Shown here piece after piece: positions 26,025 to 32,321 of a stretch of DNA of 64,000 nt. Source of the DNA: Megaleporinus macrocephalus (taxonomy: Eukaryota; Chordata; Actinopteri; Characiformes; Anostomidae). The position numbers and the translations under genes are program-made. Location: contig CM038716.1 of NCBI GenBank assembly GCA_021613375.1, positions 14,703,774 to 14,767,773 of the forward strand, in the 5' to 3' direction. Below the pieces are notes generated by a model. That model saw nothing but the letters and a program-made list of their open reading frames with translations. It ran no database searches and was not told the DNA's origin. Within the stretch, counting starts at the first letter, position 1, and every line of letters starts with the position of its first letter.

Positions 26025-26916
26025 CGCGTGCATGGGGTGTTGGTTTGGCATTGCAATGCAGCGTTGATGAGAGCGAAGCCTCGCGCGCCCAAAGCGAGAC
26101 GAAATAAGATTTTAAAAAAAAATGCAAATAAACGCGCGACCAGATCCGAAACTCAGAGCCGCGCGCCGCAGACAGAGTCAGGCGCGAGACCGGCGAGGCG
26201 CGCGTGAAGCCAGACGCGCCTGGACCCGCCCATGTAGCCAAAGCAACGAAAAGAAAGAGAGAACAGAAAAAAAGAGAGAACCGAGACCCCCAGCTGTGTT
26301 CTAAGGTAGCCTGTAACCCACTAGTGCATGTGCACCCTCCATGCAACTGCCACTTTGGGTGCAGCCAGCCTGCACCCCACCCTTTACCCCCCCCCCCCCC
26401 CTCCTCCTCCTCCTCTTCCTCTCACTCTTTTCCAGCTCCTAACTTGCAGCCGGGTATTAGGTGTGCAGTGAACTGCAGCCTGCGCCCCGTTTAAAAGCAG
26501 CAGCGCAGGTGATGCATTTCGCTACGCAACGTCGTGCAAATGTGCCACTAAAGCCAAACTTGCGGAGACAGGGGGGCCGCGCACGGCCACAATGACCCCC
26601 GGCGGCGCCCCGCTCCTCACCGTGGTGGGCATTTTTAAAGAAAGTGGCGTGAAGGAAGCGGAGCGCGGCGCGGAGAGCGGAGCTCCTCCAGGCTGCTGTC
26701 ACCACCTTAATTACATTAGCAAGGCGTGTCAGGAGGCTTCTTCTATCCCCCCACCCCAACACCACCACCACCACCCCCCTAAACCCTAGCTGTGGAGCTC
26801 AGGGGTCTGAGCGTTAAATAAAGCCCCCTCTGGTCCGGTTCAGCTTTAAGACCACTGAGTGGAGAATTCGGCGGAGAGATATTTACCGGCTTTGTTCTTC
26901 TTATACAGCACAGCAT
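4331..26916 (-). CDS. gap43: Neuromodulin / GAP-43, complete spliced coding sequence
   Basis: The gene encodes growth-associated protein 43, a membrane-attached presynaptic and growth-cone protein that binds calmodulin at low calcium and is a protein kinase C substrate; it supports axon growth and regeneration. Joining 26,887-26,916, 8,252-8,855 and 4,331-4,410 gives 714 nt, 237 residues plus stop, with GT-AG introns of 18,031 and 3,841 bp and matching phases (0 and 1). Residues 1-10 are [10 protein letters not shown] with the Cys3/Cys4 palmitoylation pair. Residues about 32-53 hold the IQ motif ([19 protein letters not shown]), with Ser42 equivalent to the mammalian PKC site Ser41. Residues 55-211 are low-complexity Ala/Glu/Lys/Pro, as expected for the family. 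The three-exon layout (tiny exon 1, large exon 2, short exon 3) is that of vertebrate GAP43. Length is close to mammalian (about 238). Confidence 0.97.
4660..4769 (-). mobile_element. SINE 3' tail fragment, minus orientation
   Basis: Read on the minus strand this is GTGTTTCACTGCCCCCTAGT, then TGTGTG and CACTAGTGTG motifs repeated. These motifs also occur in the body of the tRNA-derived SINE at 6,623-6,830 (CCCCTAGTG, TCACTAGTGTG). It is the tail of the same family inside gap43 intron 2, with (AC)n expansions. Confidence 0.6.
4928..5598. repeat. 42-bp minisatellite in gap43 intron 2
   Basis: About 16 units of 42 bp carry the core CTGACCACCCCAGAGTCCAG followed by AACCTCAACACCACTGAA. Units differ by scattered substitutions. 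The unit is a multiple of three, which creates several open frames on both strands that are not genes. Confidence 0.95.
5750..6590. other. Unique-looking block in gap43 intron 2
   Basis: This is high-complexity sequence of mixed composition with several CpG-containing stretches (for example around 6,110-6,130 and 6,260-6,430) and no tandem or dispersed repeat that I can recognise. Such islands among repeats are where conserved non-coding enhancers would be expected, but conservation cannot be judged from one sequence. No convincing exon is visible. Confidence 0.3.
6623..6830 (+). mobile_element. tRNA-derived SINE
   Basis: It starts GGTGGGGCAGTCGTGGCCTG (A-box-like) and contains a good B box GGTTCGATCCC at about 6,680-6,690. 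A body typical of otophysan SINEs follows: TGAGGTGCCCTTGAGCAAGA, CACCTAACCCCAACTGCTC, CCCCTAGTG, CACGGATGGG. The pol III promoter boxes and lack of coding capacity support a SINE. The 3' end is approximate. The rest of intron 2 up to exon 2 (6,830-8,250) is AT-rich with no gene or clear repeat. Confidence 0.8.
8252..8855 (-). CDS. gap43: gap43 coding exon 2 (IQ domain and acidic region)
   Basis: The acceptor is TTTCTGACCCCCAG before [12 protein letters not shown] at 8,855; the donor is AAAG|GTGGGT at 8,252/8,251. The exon carries residues 11-211 plus the first base of codon 212. It has the signature [20 protein letters not shown], then [18 protein letters not shown] and further repeats of Ala, Glu, Lys and Pro. 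The open frame extends artefactually through both splice sites (to 8,948 and 8,226). The GC-rich, repeat-like coding sequence also yields long antisense open frames that are shadows. Confidence 0.97.
9161..9222 (+). mobile_element. SINE head fragment (tRNA-derived)
   Basis: The block starting GGTTGTATAGCATAGTGGAT and continuing AACACCACCACCCAACACGT resembles the 5' end of the SINE at 12,575-12,738 (A-box-like TAGCATAGTGG, weak B box). It is truncated and diverged. Bases 9,230-10,700 of gap43 intron 1 show unique or degraded sequence and no exon. Confidence 0.45.
10740..11870. repeat. Degenerate TATAGTGAACAGGG-type repeat region with (TA)n
   Basis: The motifs CTATACCCTGTTCACTAT, TAGTGAACAGGGTATAG, AAAATAGTGCACTA and their reverse complements recur every 50-70 bp, interrupted by a pure (TA)n tract at 11,207-11,254. 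This looks like repeated insertion or expansion of a short palindromic fish repeat. Open frames here are AT-rich artefacts. Confidence 0.7.
11880..12570. other. Intronic sequence without recognised gene
   Basis: Mixed-composition intron 1 sequence. The part at 11,900-12,200 is high-complexity and could be a conserved element. I see no exon, RNA gene or tandem array. Confidence 0.3.
12575..12738 (+). mobile_element. tRNA-derived SINE, probable source family of the 34.4-35.4 kb array
   Basis: The head GGTTTGTACAGAGCAGTGTG, then ACACCTCCACCCTCTATGCT, GGAGACTAGGGTTCTATTC (B-box-like) and the body AGTCCTTGGGTAAGACTCCT match a widespread otophysan SINE as I remember it. Its 3' part, AACACTACCCTAACCTATGT then GTGTACAGGTAAACTGTAAC, is single copy here but is the unit that is tandemly repeated at 34,361-35,378. 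Confidence 0.75.
12740..16100. other. gap43 intron 1, unassigned sequence
   Basis: No coding exon or structured RNA could be supported. At 14,250-14,305 a purine/pyrimidine-mixed stretch ends in a strong donor-like GAACTTG|GTAAGT, which might mark an unannotated exon or a transposon exon. The flanks (13,980 and 14,620-14,850) contain repeated AAGTTGAAC and TCAACTCAAA motifs that suggest transposon remnants. The part at 15,050-15,470 is CpG-containing unique sequence. From 15,930 onward, TATATAGTCACTATA and GGCGGCC motifs introduce the next array. Confidence 0.3.
16104..16632. repeat. 27-bp minisatellite
   Basis: About 19-20 units of the form ACAGTCTATATAGTGTTCTA plus CACAGGA, with point variants (GATCTACACAG, GCGTTCTACATAG). 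Each unit contains the short palindrome CTATATAG. Confidence 0.93.
18482..18539. repeat. 9-bp CATCTGCCT microsatellite
   Basis: Five to six perfect CATCTGCCT units follow CATCTC units. The minus strand reads as an Ala/Asp/Glu run, an artefact. Confidence 0.9.
18790..18860. repeat. (ATT)n microsatellite
   Basis: More than 20 ATT triplets, with one interruption near the 3' end. Confidence 0.97.
18991..19673. repeat. 200-bp tandem duplication, AT-rich
   Basis: Segments 18,991-19,192 and 19,454-19,673 share the order TTTTGACTGATTTAGTCAAA, CAAAATACGGGCTTATTTTA and ACTGATTATGTCAAATTAAA. TTTGACTGATTTAGTCAAA is itself a near palindrome. The spacing between copies is about 463 bp. The repeat copy at 19,293-19,433 is inserted between them. 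Confidence 0.8.
19853..19975. mobile_element. Tc1/mariner-type MITE with TA target duplication
   Basis: The 123-bp element begins CACTACCGGTC and ends GACCGGTAGTG, a perfect 11-bp terminal inverted repeat, flanked on both sides by TA (19,851-19,852 and 19,976-19,977). Inside, the motif AGTTTTAGA recurs in both orientations. TA duplication and a CACTACCGGTCAAAAG-like end are typical of Tc1/mariner elements of fish. It has no transposase and is non-autonomous. Confidence 0.85.
20430..21010. other. Unique block in gap43 intron 1, candidate regulatory element
   Basis: High-complexity sequence between repeats, with homeodomain-like TAATTGA and TTGATCATAATCAGATCA stretches and a paired AP-1 palindrome at 20,747-20,769. 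It lies about 6 kb inside gap43 from exon 1. It has the look of a conserved non-coding element, but this needs an alignment. Confidence 0.4.
20747..20769. promoter_or_regulatory. Perfect inverted pair of AP-1 sites
   Basis: GTGACTCAT, a 5-base spacer TTCTC, then ATGAGTCAC: 9-bp perfect arms, each containing the AP-1/TRE consensus TGACTCA or TGAGTCA. The two heptamers are 15 bp apart, somewhat more than one helical turn. c-Jun/AP-1 is an established regulator of axon-regeneration genes, so the position in gap43 intron 1 is suggestive. Binding itself is inference. Confidence 0.5.
21010..22680. other. gap43 intron 1, AT-rich sequence with a degenerate repeat
   Basis: No exon is seen. Between 21,590 and 22,270 phrases such as CAACCTGC, TTTTCTATAT, GCTAATATTAGCAT and ATTGTTTCCAACCTG recur at intervals of about 100-130 bp, suggesting an old diverged tandem array. 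A short (TA)n lies at 21,724-21,756. Confidence 0.4.
22685..22716. repeat. (GGGCAGGC)n 8-bp microsatellite
   Basis: Four perfect 8-bp units give regularly spaced G-triplets (GGCGGGCAGGCGGG), which could form a G-quadruplex on the plus strand. The surrounding block 22,540-23,010 is CpG-containing and unique-looking. Confidence 0.85.
22717..24190. other. gap43 intron 1, unique GC-moderate sequence
   Basis: No tandem repeat or recognised mobile element over most of this stretch. CpG-containing parts lie at 22,800-23,000 and 23,440-23,700. Small open frames on both strands lack splice or coding signals. This could hold regulatory elements of gap43. Confidence 0.3.
24193..25216. repeat. About 33-bp minisatellite in gap43 intron 1
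   Basis: Roughly 30 units built on GGTTTGTAATGTTCTACCAC followed by CTGAGCTGAGTTG, with a second unit type carrying CTGTGATGAGTTG in the distal half. The first part (24,220-24,390) is a homogeneous sub-array with TTCTGAACTCAGTTGGGTTG. Open frames across it are artefacts. Confidence 0.93.
25440..26700. promoter_or_regulatory. CpG-rich island next to gap43 exon 1
   Basis: This stretch has the highest GC and CpG density of the window, with CCGCGGCC, GCGCGCGCGC and CGGCGCG motifs. It contains (CT)n, a poly-C run of 15 at 26,387-26,401 and CTCC repeats. It lies just downstream of the gap43 first coding exon in the gene's direction, as expected for a CpG island that extends into intron 1 from the transcription start. 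A second promoter (alternative gap43 start or antisense RNA) in it is possible. The open frames of 100-200 codons here overlap on both strands and show no domain. Confidence 0.6.
25990..26034. repeat. (TG)n(CG)n alternating purine-pyrimidine tract
   Basis: An uninterrupted alternating run of about 45 bases, TG repeats passing into CG repeats and then TGCATG. Such sequences are the classic Z-DNA-forming type. It lies about 0.9 kb inside intron 1 of gap43, within the CpG-rich block. Confidence 0.85.
26887..26916 (-). CDS. gap43: gap43 coding exon 1
   Basis: The 30-nt coding part encodes [10 protein letters not shown], the diagnostic GAP-43 N-terminus with Cys3 and Cys4 (palmitoylation, membrane and growth-cone targeting) and basic residues. 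The donor is CCG|GTAAAT at 26,887/26,886, phase 0, joining VEKNEE in exon 2. The context before the start codon is CTCCAAGAATG, with A at -3 when counted CAAG-ATG. An open frame extends upstream through the GA-repeat leader, but family homology fixes this Met as the start. Confidence 0.95.
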
Positions 26917-27075
26917 TCTTGGAGTATCCTCTGTTTCCTCCTCTCTTCTTCTTCTTTTGCCTTCCTTTTCTGCACTTCTCCTCTCACGCTCCCTCTCTCT
27001 CTCTCTCTCTCTCTCACACACTCTCTCTCTCTCTCTCTCTCGCTCACACACTCTCCCGGCTGTATCAACAGCTGA
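26917..27075 (-). promoter_or_regulatory. gap43: gap43 5' leader / proximal promoter with GA repeats and E-box
   Basis: On the minus strand the region before the start codon is almost pure purine: GAGAGA tracts at about 26,995-27,050, then GAAGAAGAAG, and an E-box CAGCTG at 27,069-27,074. Mammalian GAP43 promoters are known for homopurine tracts and for a conserved proximal E-box, so the layout matches. I see no clear TATA box upstream; the start site is not determined. Further (CT)n tracts lie at 27,195-27,240. Confidence 0.6.
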
Positions 27076-27079
27076 GGCG

Positions 27080-28060
27080 TCTGATGCTTTTACTCATTAC
27101 ACTGGGCCCACACGCGCACACACACTCCGCCGGTAGTCCGCTGTGAGACACGCCGCCTAACAATGACTACTAAACCCACCCTATAAACCCCTCCTATCTC
27201 TCTCTCTCTCGCTCACTCTCTCGCTCACTCTCTCTCACACGCTCATGAACCCACCCATTGTAGCCCCCTCCTTCTTTCCCCTCTTTCCACAGGCTTAGGC
27301 TCTCCAACCCCACCCTTCCTAGGCTATGAATGACTGAATATGTCCAATCTGTCCAGAGACTATTCCCATCCACCCCCCCCTCCTCCTGCTGCTTTTACCC
27401 ACCAGCACCCACCCATCTTTCCCTTCTCCTTGTCTCTTCCCTCCCCCGGTCCAGGGCGGTGGCCTCGCTGGGGTCTGTTATGCGACTCGCTCTGGAGGAG
27501 CGGACCACGCTCGATGCTGAAAACCAACGTTGGAGCCTGAAATCAAACCCGAGTCTCAGCGTGGAGGTAGCCGGGACCCAGCAGTGGTGGAGCTTCCTCC
27601 TGCTTGTTCACATGGTAACGGTGCTGAATCGATGACCGTGTGAAAGCCCATGGGTGTGGATTAGGCCTGCGCGATATGGGCCAAATAACACATTGTGATT
27701 ATATCGCATTGTGCGTCGCATTGCACGCTGCTAGAGGAGAACGAGCAGTGCTGTCACACTCTCACATACCTCCACCAGACTGGATCCTCAGAGTGAGCAT
27801 TAATGTCAGACTAGGACATGCTGTGTTCACCATATGTCTTATAATATGCTTAGTATGCATCCTTAATGTAACCATTCACATTATATCAGTACACTGTCCA
27901 AATAATTAAATATCTGAAAACAAATACTGTGACATTCTTTATTCTAGAGAGACTAGAATTGTTCACAGAGCCTATTAATGTACATACAGTGATTGTTTAT
28001 ATATATATGACATTAACTGACATTATGTTACAACTACATTCGGTTTGAACACTGATGTTC
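27080..28060. other. gap43 upstream region
   Basis: Sequence 5' of gap43. The part to about 27,640 is C/T-rich on the plus strand with CCACCC motifs and could be distal promoter. From 27,660 (GCCTGCGCGATATGGGCCAA) a transposon-like AT-rich sequence begins. No gene seen. Confidence 0.4.
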
Positions 28061-28066
28061 TATTAA

Positions 28067-29345
28067 AGGAGCGGTGTGTAAGATTTTGGGTGGTGGGCTA
28101 TTAACAGAAATGCAATATAATATATAAAACTATGTAATATTGTGTTTTCATTAGTTTAGAATGAGCTCTTCGTGTTTCTACAGCAGGCCGGGCAGCTTTG
28201 ATGGTGCTGTAGCAGAGTTAGAAATATCCCGTTCCACCTTAAATGGTGAAACAGTTGAATTCTGGTGCGTGAATTGAGCTTCTTATTCAGCAGCTTCATG
28301 TATAGATGTTCCTGTTCCACCTTAAATGCTGAAGAACTTATATTCTGGCGTAGACATTCAGCTTCTTATTCACCATGTTCTTGTTCAGATCTCCCTGTTC
28401 CACCTTAAAAGATGCAGCAGTTACATTCTGGCACTGGCATTCAGCTTCTTATTCGCCAGCTTCATGTATAGACTTTCCTGTTCCACCTTAAATGCTGAAG
28501 AACTTGCATTCAGCTTCTTATTCACCATGTTTTTGCTGAGATGATCCTGTTCCACCTTAAACAGTTGAATTCTGGTGCCTGAATTGAGCTTTTTTTGTTT
28601 AGATCTTCCTGTTCCACCTTAAATGCTGAAGAACTTACATTCTGGCATTGATATTTAGCTTCTCGTTCACCAGTTTTGTGTTTCGATTTTGCCGTTCCAC
28701 CTTAAATAGTGTACCAGTTATATTCTGGCACTGATATTCAGTTTCTCATTCACCATGTTCTTGTTCAGATCTTCCTGTTCCACCTTAAATGCTGAAGAAC
28801 TTACATTCTGGCATTGACGTTCAGCTTCTCGTTCACCAGCTTTTCCTGTTCCACCTTAAATAGTAAAACAGTTGAATTCTCGTGTCTGAATTGAGCTTCT
28901 CATTCACCATGTTCTTGTTCAGATGTTCCTGTTCCACCTTAAATGGTGCACTAGCTACATTCTGGCATTGACGTTCAGCTTCTTATTCACCAGCTTCATG
29001 TATAGATGTTTCTGTTCCACCTTAAAGAAAGAACTTACATTCTGGGTCTCACATTCAGCTTATTATTCACCATGTTCTTATTCAGGTCTTCCTGTTCCAC
29101 CTTAAAAGGTGCAACAGTTACATTCTTCTGCTGATGTACTTTTTTCAGGTTTTCACGTTCCACCTTAAATGGTGCACGAGTTAGAGTCTGGCAAATGACA
29201 TTCAGCTTCTTATTCACCAGATTCATGTATAGATGTTTCTGTTCCACCTTAAAGAAAGAACATAAATTCTGCCATTGACATTCCGCTGAAGCGCTGAATA
29301 GGTAGCAATACACAACTTTACCACTAGAGGTTCCACACAGCTCCT
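28067..29345. mobile_element. 1.28-kb TTAA-flanked DNA transposon-like element with internal tandem array
   Basis: The ends are AGGAGCGGTGTGTA at 28,067 and, reversed, AGGAGCTGTGTGGA at 29,345, and both are flanked by TTAA (28,063-28,066 and 29,346-29,349). TTAA duplication is characteristic of piggyBac-type insertion, but the AGGAGC end is not the usual CCC. The interior 28,225-29,255 is a tandem array of 65-85-bp units, each with GTTCCACCTTAAA (14 occurrences), ACATTCTGGCATTGA and CAGCTTCTTATTCACCA. There is no transposase frame. The 185-codon minus-strand open frame at its edge is chance. Confidence 0.75.
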
Positions 29346-29427
29346 TTAATACATACTGTGATGATATAACTTGGCACAAACTAACAAGTCCTGGACAGCT
29401 TGGAGTGACCAGTGCTGTTATATTCAG

Positions 29428-29810
29428 TAGGGCTGTGTATGGACAAGAACCTGGTGATACAATATGTATCATGATACGGCGCTCACGATTCAATATATCA
29501 CGATATACTGCGATACTGTAAGTAAAGTGATTTACTGTGATTTTTCCTAATACTACTATTAAAACTCTCCACTGTATGAACAGGTTTATCAATGTTTACA
29601 ATAGCACTGCATTCTTGTACTGCTTGTTAATTATGGAGTGGAGCTGAAAATGGATTATAACACTGCCATCTAGTGGTTAGAGCTTTAAACACAACACACA
29701 CTGATTCACTGTCAAGAATCTGTGTATCGATACTGTGTTTGAGAATCGATACAGTATCACTAAACATAATATCCTGATATTCAATATTTCAATATTGTCA
29801 TACACCCCTA
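29428..29810. mobile_element. hAT-like MITE with 8-bp target duplication
   Basis: The 383-bp element starts TAGGGCTGTGTATGGACAAG and ends (reverse complement) TAGGGGTGTATGACAATA, with the interior rich in CGATAC/GTATCG motifs. Flanks ATATTCAG (29,420-29,427) and ATATTCAT (29,811-29,818) agree in 7 of 8 bases, as expected for an aged hAT target-site duplication. Similar CGATAC-rich stretches at 31,600-31,930, 44,190-44,290 and 58,440-58,580 are probably relatives. Confidence 0.8.
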
Positions 29811-29939
29811 ATATTCATGGTAACTGTGGCAGTGACTCTTTGGTGAGATGTGGTTAAAACCGTCTTCTGGACGTGCTGTTGGTCAGGATGCTCACAGCAG
29901 ACCGTCAGAATGTGATTGATGGATTAATTGGAGGCCTTA

Positions 29940-30430
29940 TTTACATATTGCAGGTTTCCGGATCTCCAAGACTAATATAGTAGAAGAAGATCTACACAGA
30001 TAAGGAAGCTGCAGTGCTGGTGTCGTCTCTGTGCGTGCTGAGAAGCCCCCTCCTCCACCCCGTCCCTCCATCAACCAGCTGATAGAGTCGCTATAAAAAA
30101 GCCGCAGGCCAGGAGTGCGTCCTCCGGGAGACGTCTGCTCCGCTCATTCCTGAAGCAGCGTTCCAGAGTGTCTGTCCTTCCAGGTACTAGAACGTGGATT
30201 AAAGAACCCGCCGGACGCCCCAGATCTCGAGCCGTATTCGTGAATAGAACGATCTGACTCCGCCAAAGCCTCCACCGCCCACAGGAACCCTCAACCCATC
30301 TGATGCAATAACTTAGTCATCCTCTCCGGCATAAATTAGTGACCAGAGTTTCCTTACACTACCGTCTCCGCACTCACACACGGCCAGGACTTACGGCCCT
30401 CCCTGATTCAGCCGGAGAGGATGCTGTTAT
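29940..30430. other. Unique GC-moderate block upstream of gap43
   Basis: No repeat recognised; contains CpG and short CCCTCC/CCACC runs. A TATA-like CTATAAAAAAGCCGCAGG lies at about 30,091-30,108, followed by pyrimidine-rich sequence and CTTCCAGGTACTAG at about 30,176-30,189, a CAG|GTACTA donor-like site. A small non-coding first exon on the plus strand is possible but unproven. Confidence 0.35.
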
Positions 30431-30641
30431 GATCGGAATATGTTCAATAACTGTAGCGTCTTTCTAGTATGGATATTTCATTTCAATACAATTTTTATTA
30501 TTTCTTTATTAATTTCTTTATTATTAATTTCTACCACAATATTTTTTTCCCTACAATATAAAATACATCAGGGTTTCATAACACAAATTAACATTACTAT
30601 GCAAAATTATACTGTTACATTATATATACCTTTATATCTAT

Positions 30642-30643
<2 letters not shown>

Positions 30644-30702
<59 letters not shown>
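30644..30702. repeat. (TA)n microsatellite
   Basis: An uninterrupted TA tract, flanked by TACCTTTATATCTATCTTTA-like sequence on both sides. Confidence 0.95.
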
Positions 30703-30706
<4 letters not shown>

Positions 30707-30789
30707 CATATCTATCTTTATATATATACAGGACACCGTTCACAGGACGCCGCCCACAGGACACTGCTGTCTGGATAGTTTTGGTTTTG

Positions 30790-31045
30790 GTTGATAGTTT
30801 TGGTGGACGATTCTCAGTCCAGAAGTGACACTGAGGAGGTGTTTGAACACTCCAGCAGCAGCACTGCTGTGTCTGATCCACTCACACCAGCACAACACAG
30901 TATCACTGCAGTGCTGAGAATGATCCACCTCCCTAATAGTATCTGCTCTGTGGTGGTCCTGTGGGGGTCCTGTGGGGGTCAGGAGTAATAAAGTATATGG
31001 AGGATCAGATGAACTACAGTCTGTAAGTGTAGAATTGTATTCTTG
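30790..31045 (+). mobile_element. Dispersed repeat (partner of 1,392-1,545)
   Basis: Contains GACGATTCTCAGTCCAGAAG, then AGTGACACTGAGGAGG, CACACCAGCACAACACAGTA, TCACTGCAGTGCTGAGAATG and ATCAGATGAACTACAGTCTG. Its second half matches the reverse complement of 1,392-1,545. This is a frequent non-autonomous repeat in many teleosts as I remember it; no family name assigned. Confidence 0.7.
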
Positions 31046-31305
31046 CGTTATCTGAACCGCTGGTCCTCCTGGGTTGTTGGGGCTGCTGGAGTGTGTATAT
31101 ATATATATACCTAATATAATTAATTATACTTAATTATACTGAAGCACGTGGAGTCTTAATGTTTCTATACAGAACGGTGTTCTTTACTAATGGACCCCTG
31201 AAGACCCCTGTACAGTGATTATGGTATAACTAGAACCAATACAGCAATTCCAGCATATTTAAACAGTTAAGACGTCAATAAAGTGGTTCAGAGCAGAGAG
31301 ATCTG

Positions 31306-31560
31306 TTCACAGTGGAGGTGAATGGAACCAGACGTCCACCTCTAAAAGCTCCTCACAGAGAGTTATTACAGTAGATGCTTGTCTGATGTCTGAGACTCTG
31401 TTCTGTAAATGATAGTAAATTATGAATGGACGCAGACATGCTGACCCCCCACCACCACCACCTCCCCACCCCCCCGTTCCAATCACCACCATCAAGAAGT
31501 CACCTCTGAACCAGGTGAACCACTTCAACTCTAAAATACTCTGAATTGAGTTACCGACAT
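31306..31560. mobile_element. Dispersed repeat sharing a block with 3,110-3,180
   Basis: GTGGAGGTGAATGGAACCAG followed by ACGTCCACCTCTAAAAGC and CTCACAGAGAGTTATTA matches 3,112-3,170 at about 90 percent. A weaker relative (GTGGTGGTGATGGGAACCAC) is at 7,145-7,190. This is an interspersed family of unknown type. Confidence 0.55.
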
Positions 31561-31599
31561 CTCAACTACTGAAGAATTCCTCATTACCAGTAGAACAGT

Positions 31600-31930
31600 A
31601 GGGGTTGGGTGGTGGGGTGGTTGATACCGCATATTATCGCGATACTTGGAGATACGGTATCAATTCCCAAATGCTAGGTATCGATATTTTTATTATATGA
31701 ATTGCAAATACAGATTAAAACTAGAATAAAAAGCCAATTATTTAGATTAAAGCAAAAGTTAATCAGAGTTAATCCGAGACGGTGTGGATATCTGAGCGTT
31801 CCTATTTGACTGTTTTCTTTTATGGACATAATTTGCAGTGAAAATATGTAGTAAATTAAAATAATATCACAATAATATTGTACTGCGGGTTAAAATATCA
31901 CAATAATATCACATTATGGGGTCTTCAAGA
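31600..31930. mobile_element. CGATAC-rich MITE-like fragment
   Basis: Contains GATACCGCATATTATCGCGA, TACTTGGAGATACGGTATCA and TAGGTATCGATATTTTTATT, the same style as the hAT-like MITE at 29,428-29,810. Ends and target duplication were not resolved. Bases 31,930-32,320 show nothing recognisable. Confidence 0.45.
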
Positions 31931-32321
31931 TTCCCACCCTGGAAAACAGTGTTCATTTCAGAGACAGACACAGATCATGTTAGGAAAATCTTCATCGTGC
32001 TCACCAAAACAAAAGGAGGTGGAGAGACGCTGCAGGTAGAGCAGATTATTATCTTGTGAAGACGGAAGAACAAATTACAGCTGCTCGTATAAGAGATTAT
32101 GAGATTAAGATCATTGTGTTGGGTTTGTAATGAGGACGGGACCAGCCAGCGGATCAACATTAGAAGAGTTTCTGATTAATTCAGCTTCTTTCTGGAATTT
32201 GGAATCATGTCGTGTCATCTTCTGAACCGGATCTAATTGGGATGATTGAATTACTGAGAGCTGAGCATGTATTACTTCTACTGTTAGCCAGCCTGGATAC
32301 GTCTTTATCCTGAAATCATAA

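Noticed and set aside
25465..26789. Overlapping 100-200-residue open frames in the CpG-rich block
   Set aside because: They occur in several frames on both strands, are Arg/Ser/Pro-rich as GC-rich DNA predicts, and contain microsatellite runs; no domain or splice support.
26779..27051. 90-residue minus-strand frame as an independent protein
   Set aside because: It includes [10 protein letters not shown] but reads through the exon 1 donor and the GA leader; only 26,887-26,916 is coding.
29035..29592. 185-residue minus-strand frame
   Set aside because: It spans the edge of two different mobile elements and their tandem array, so it is a chance frame.
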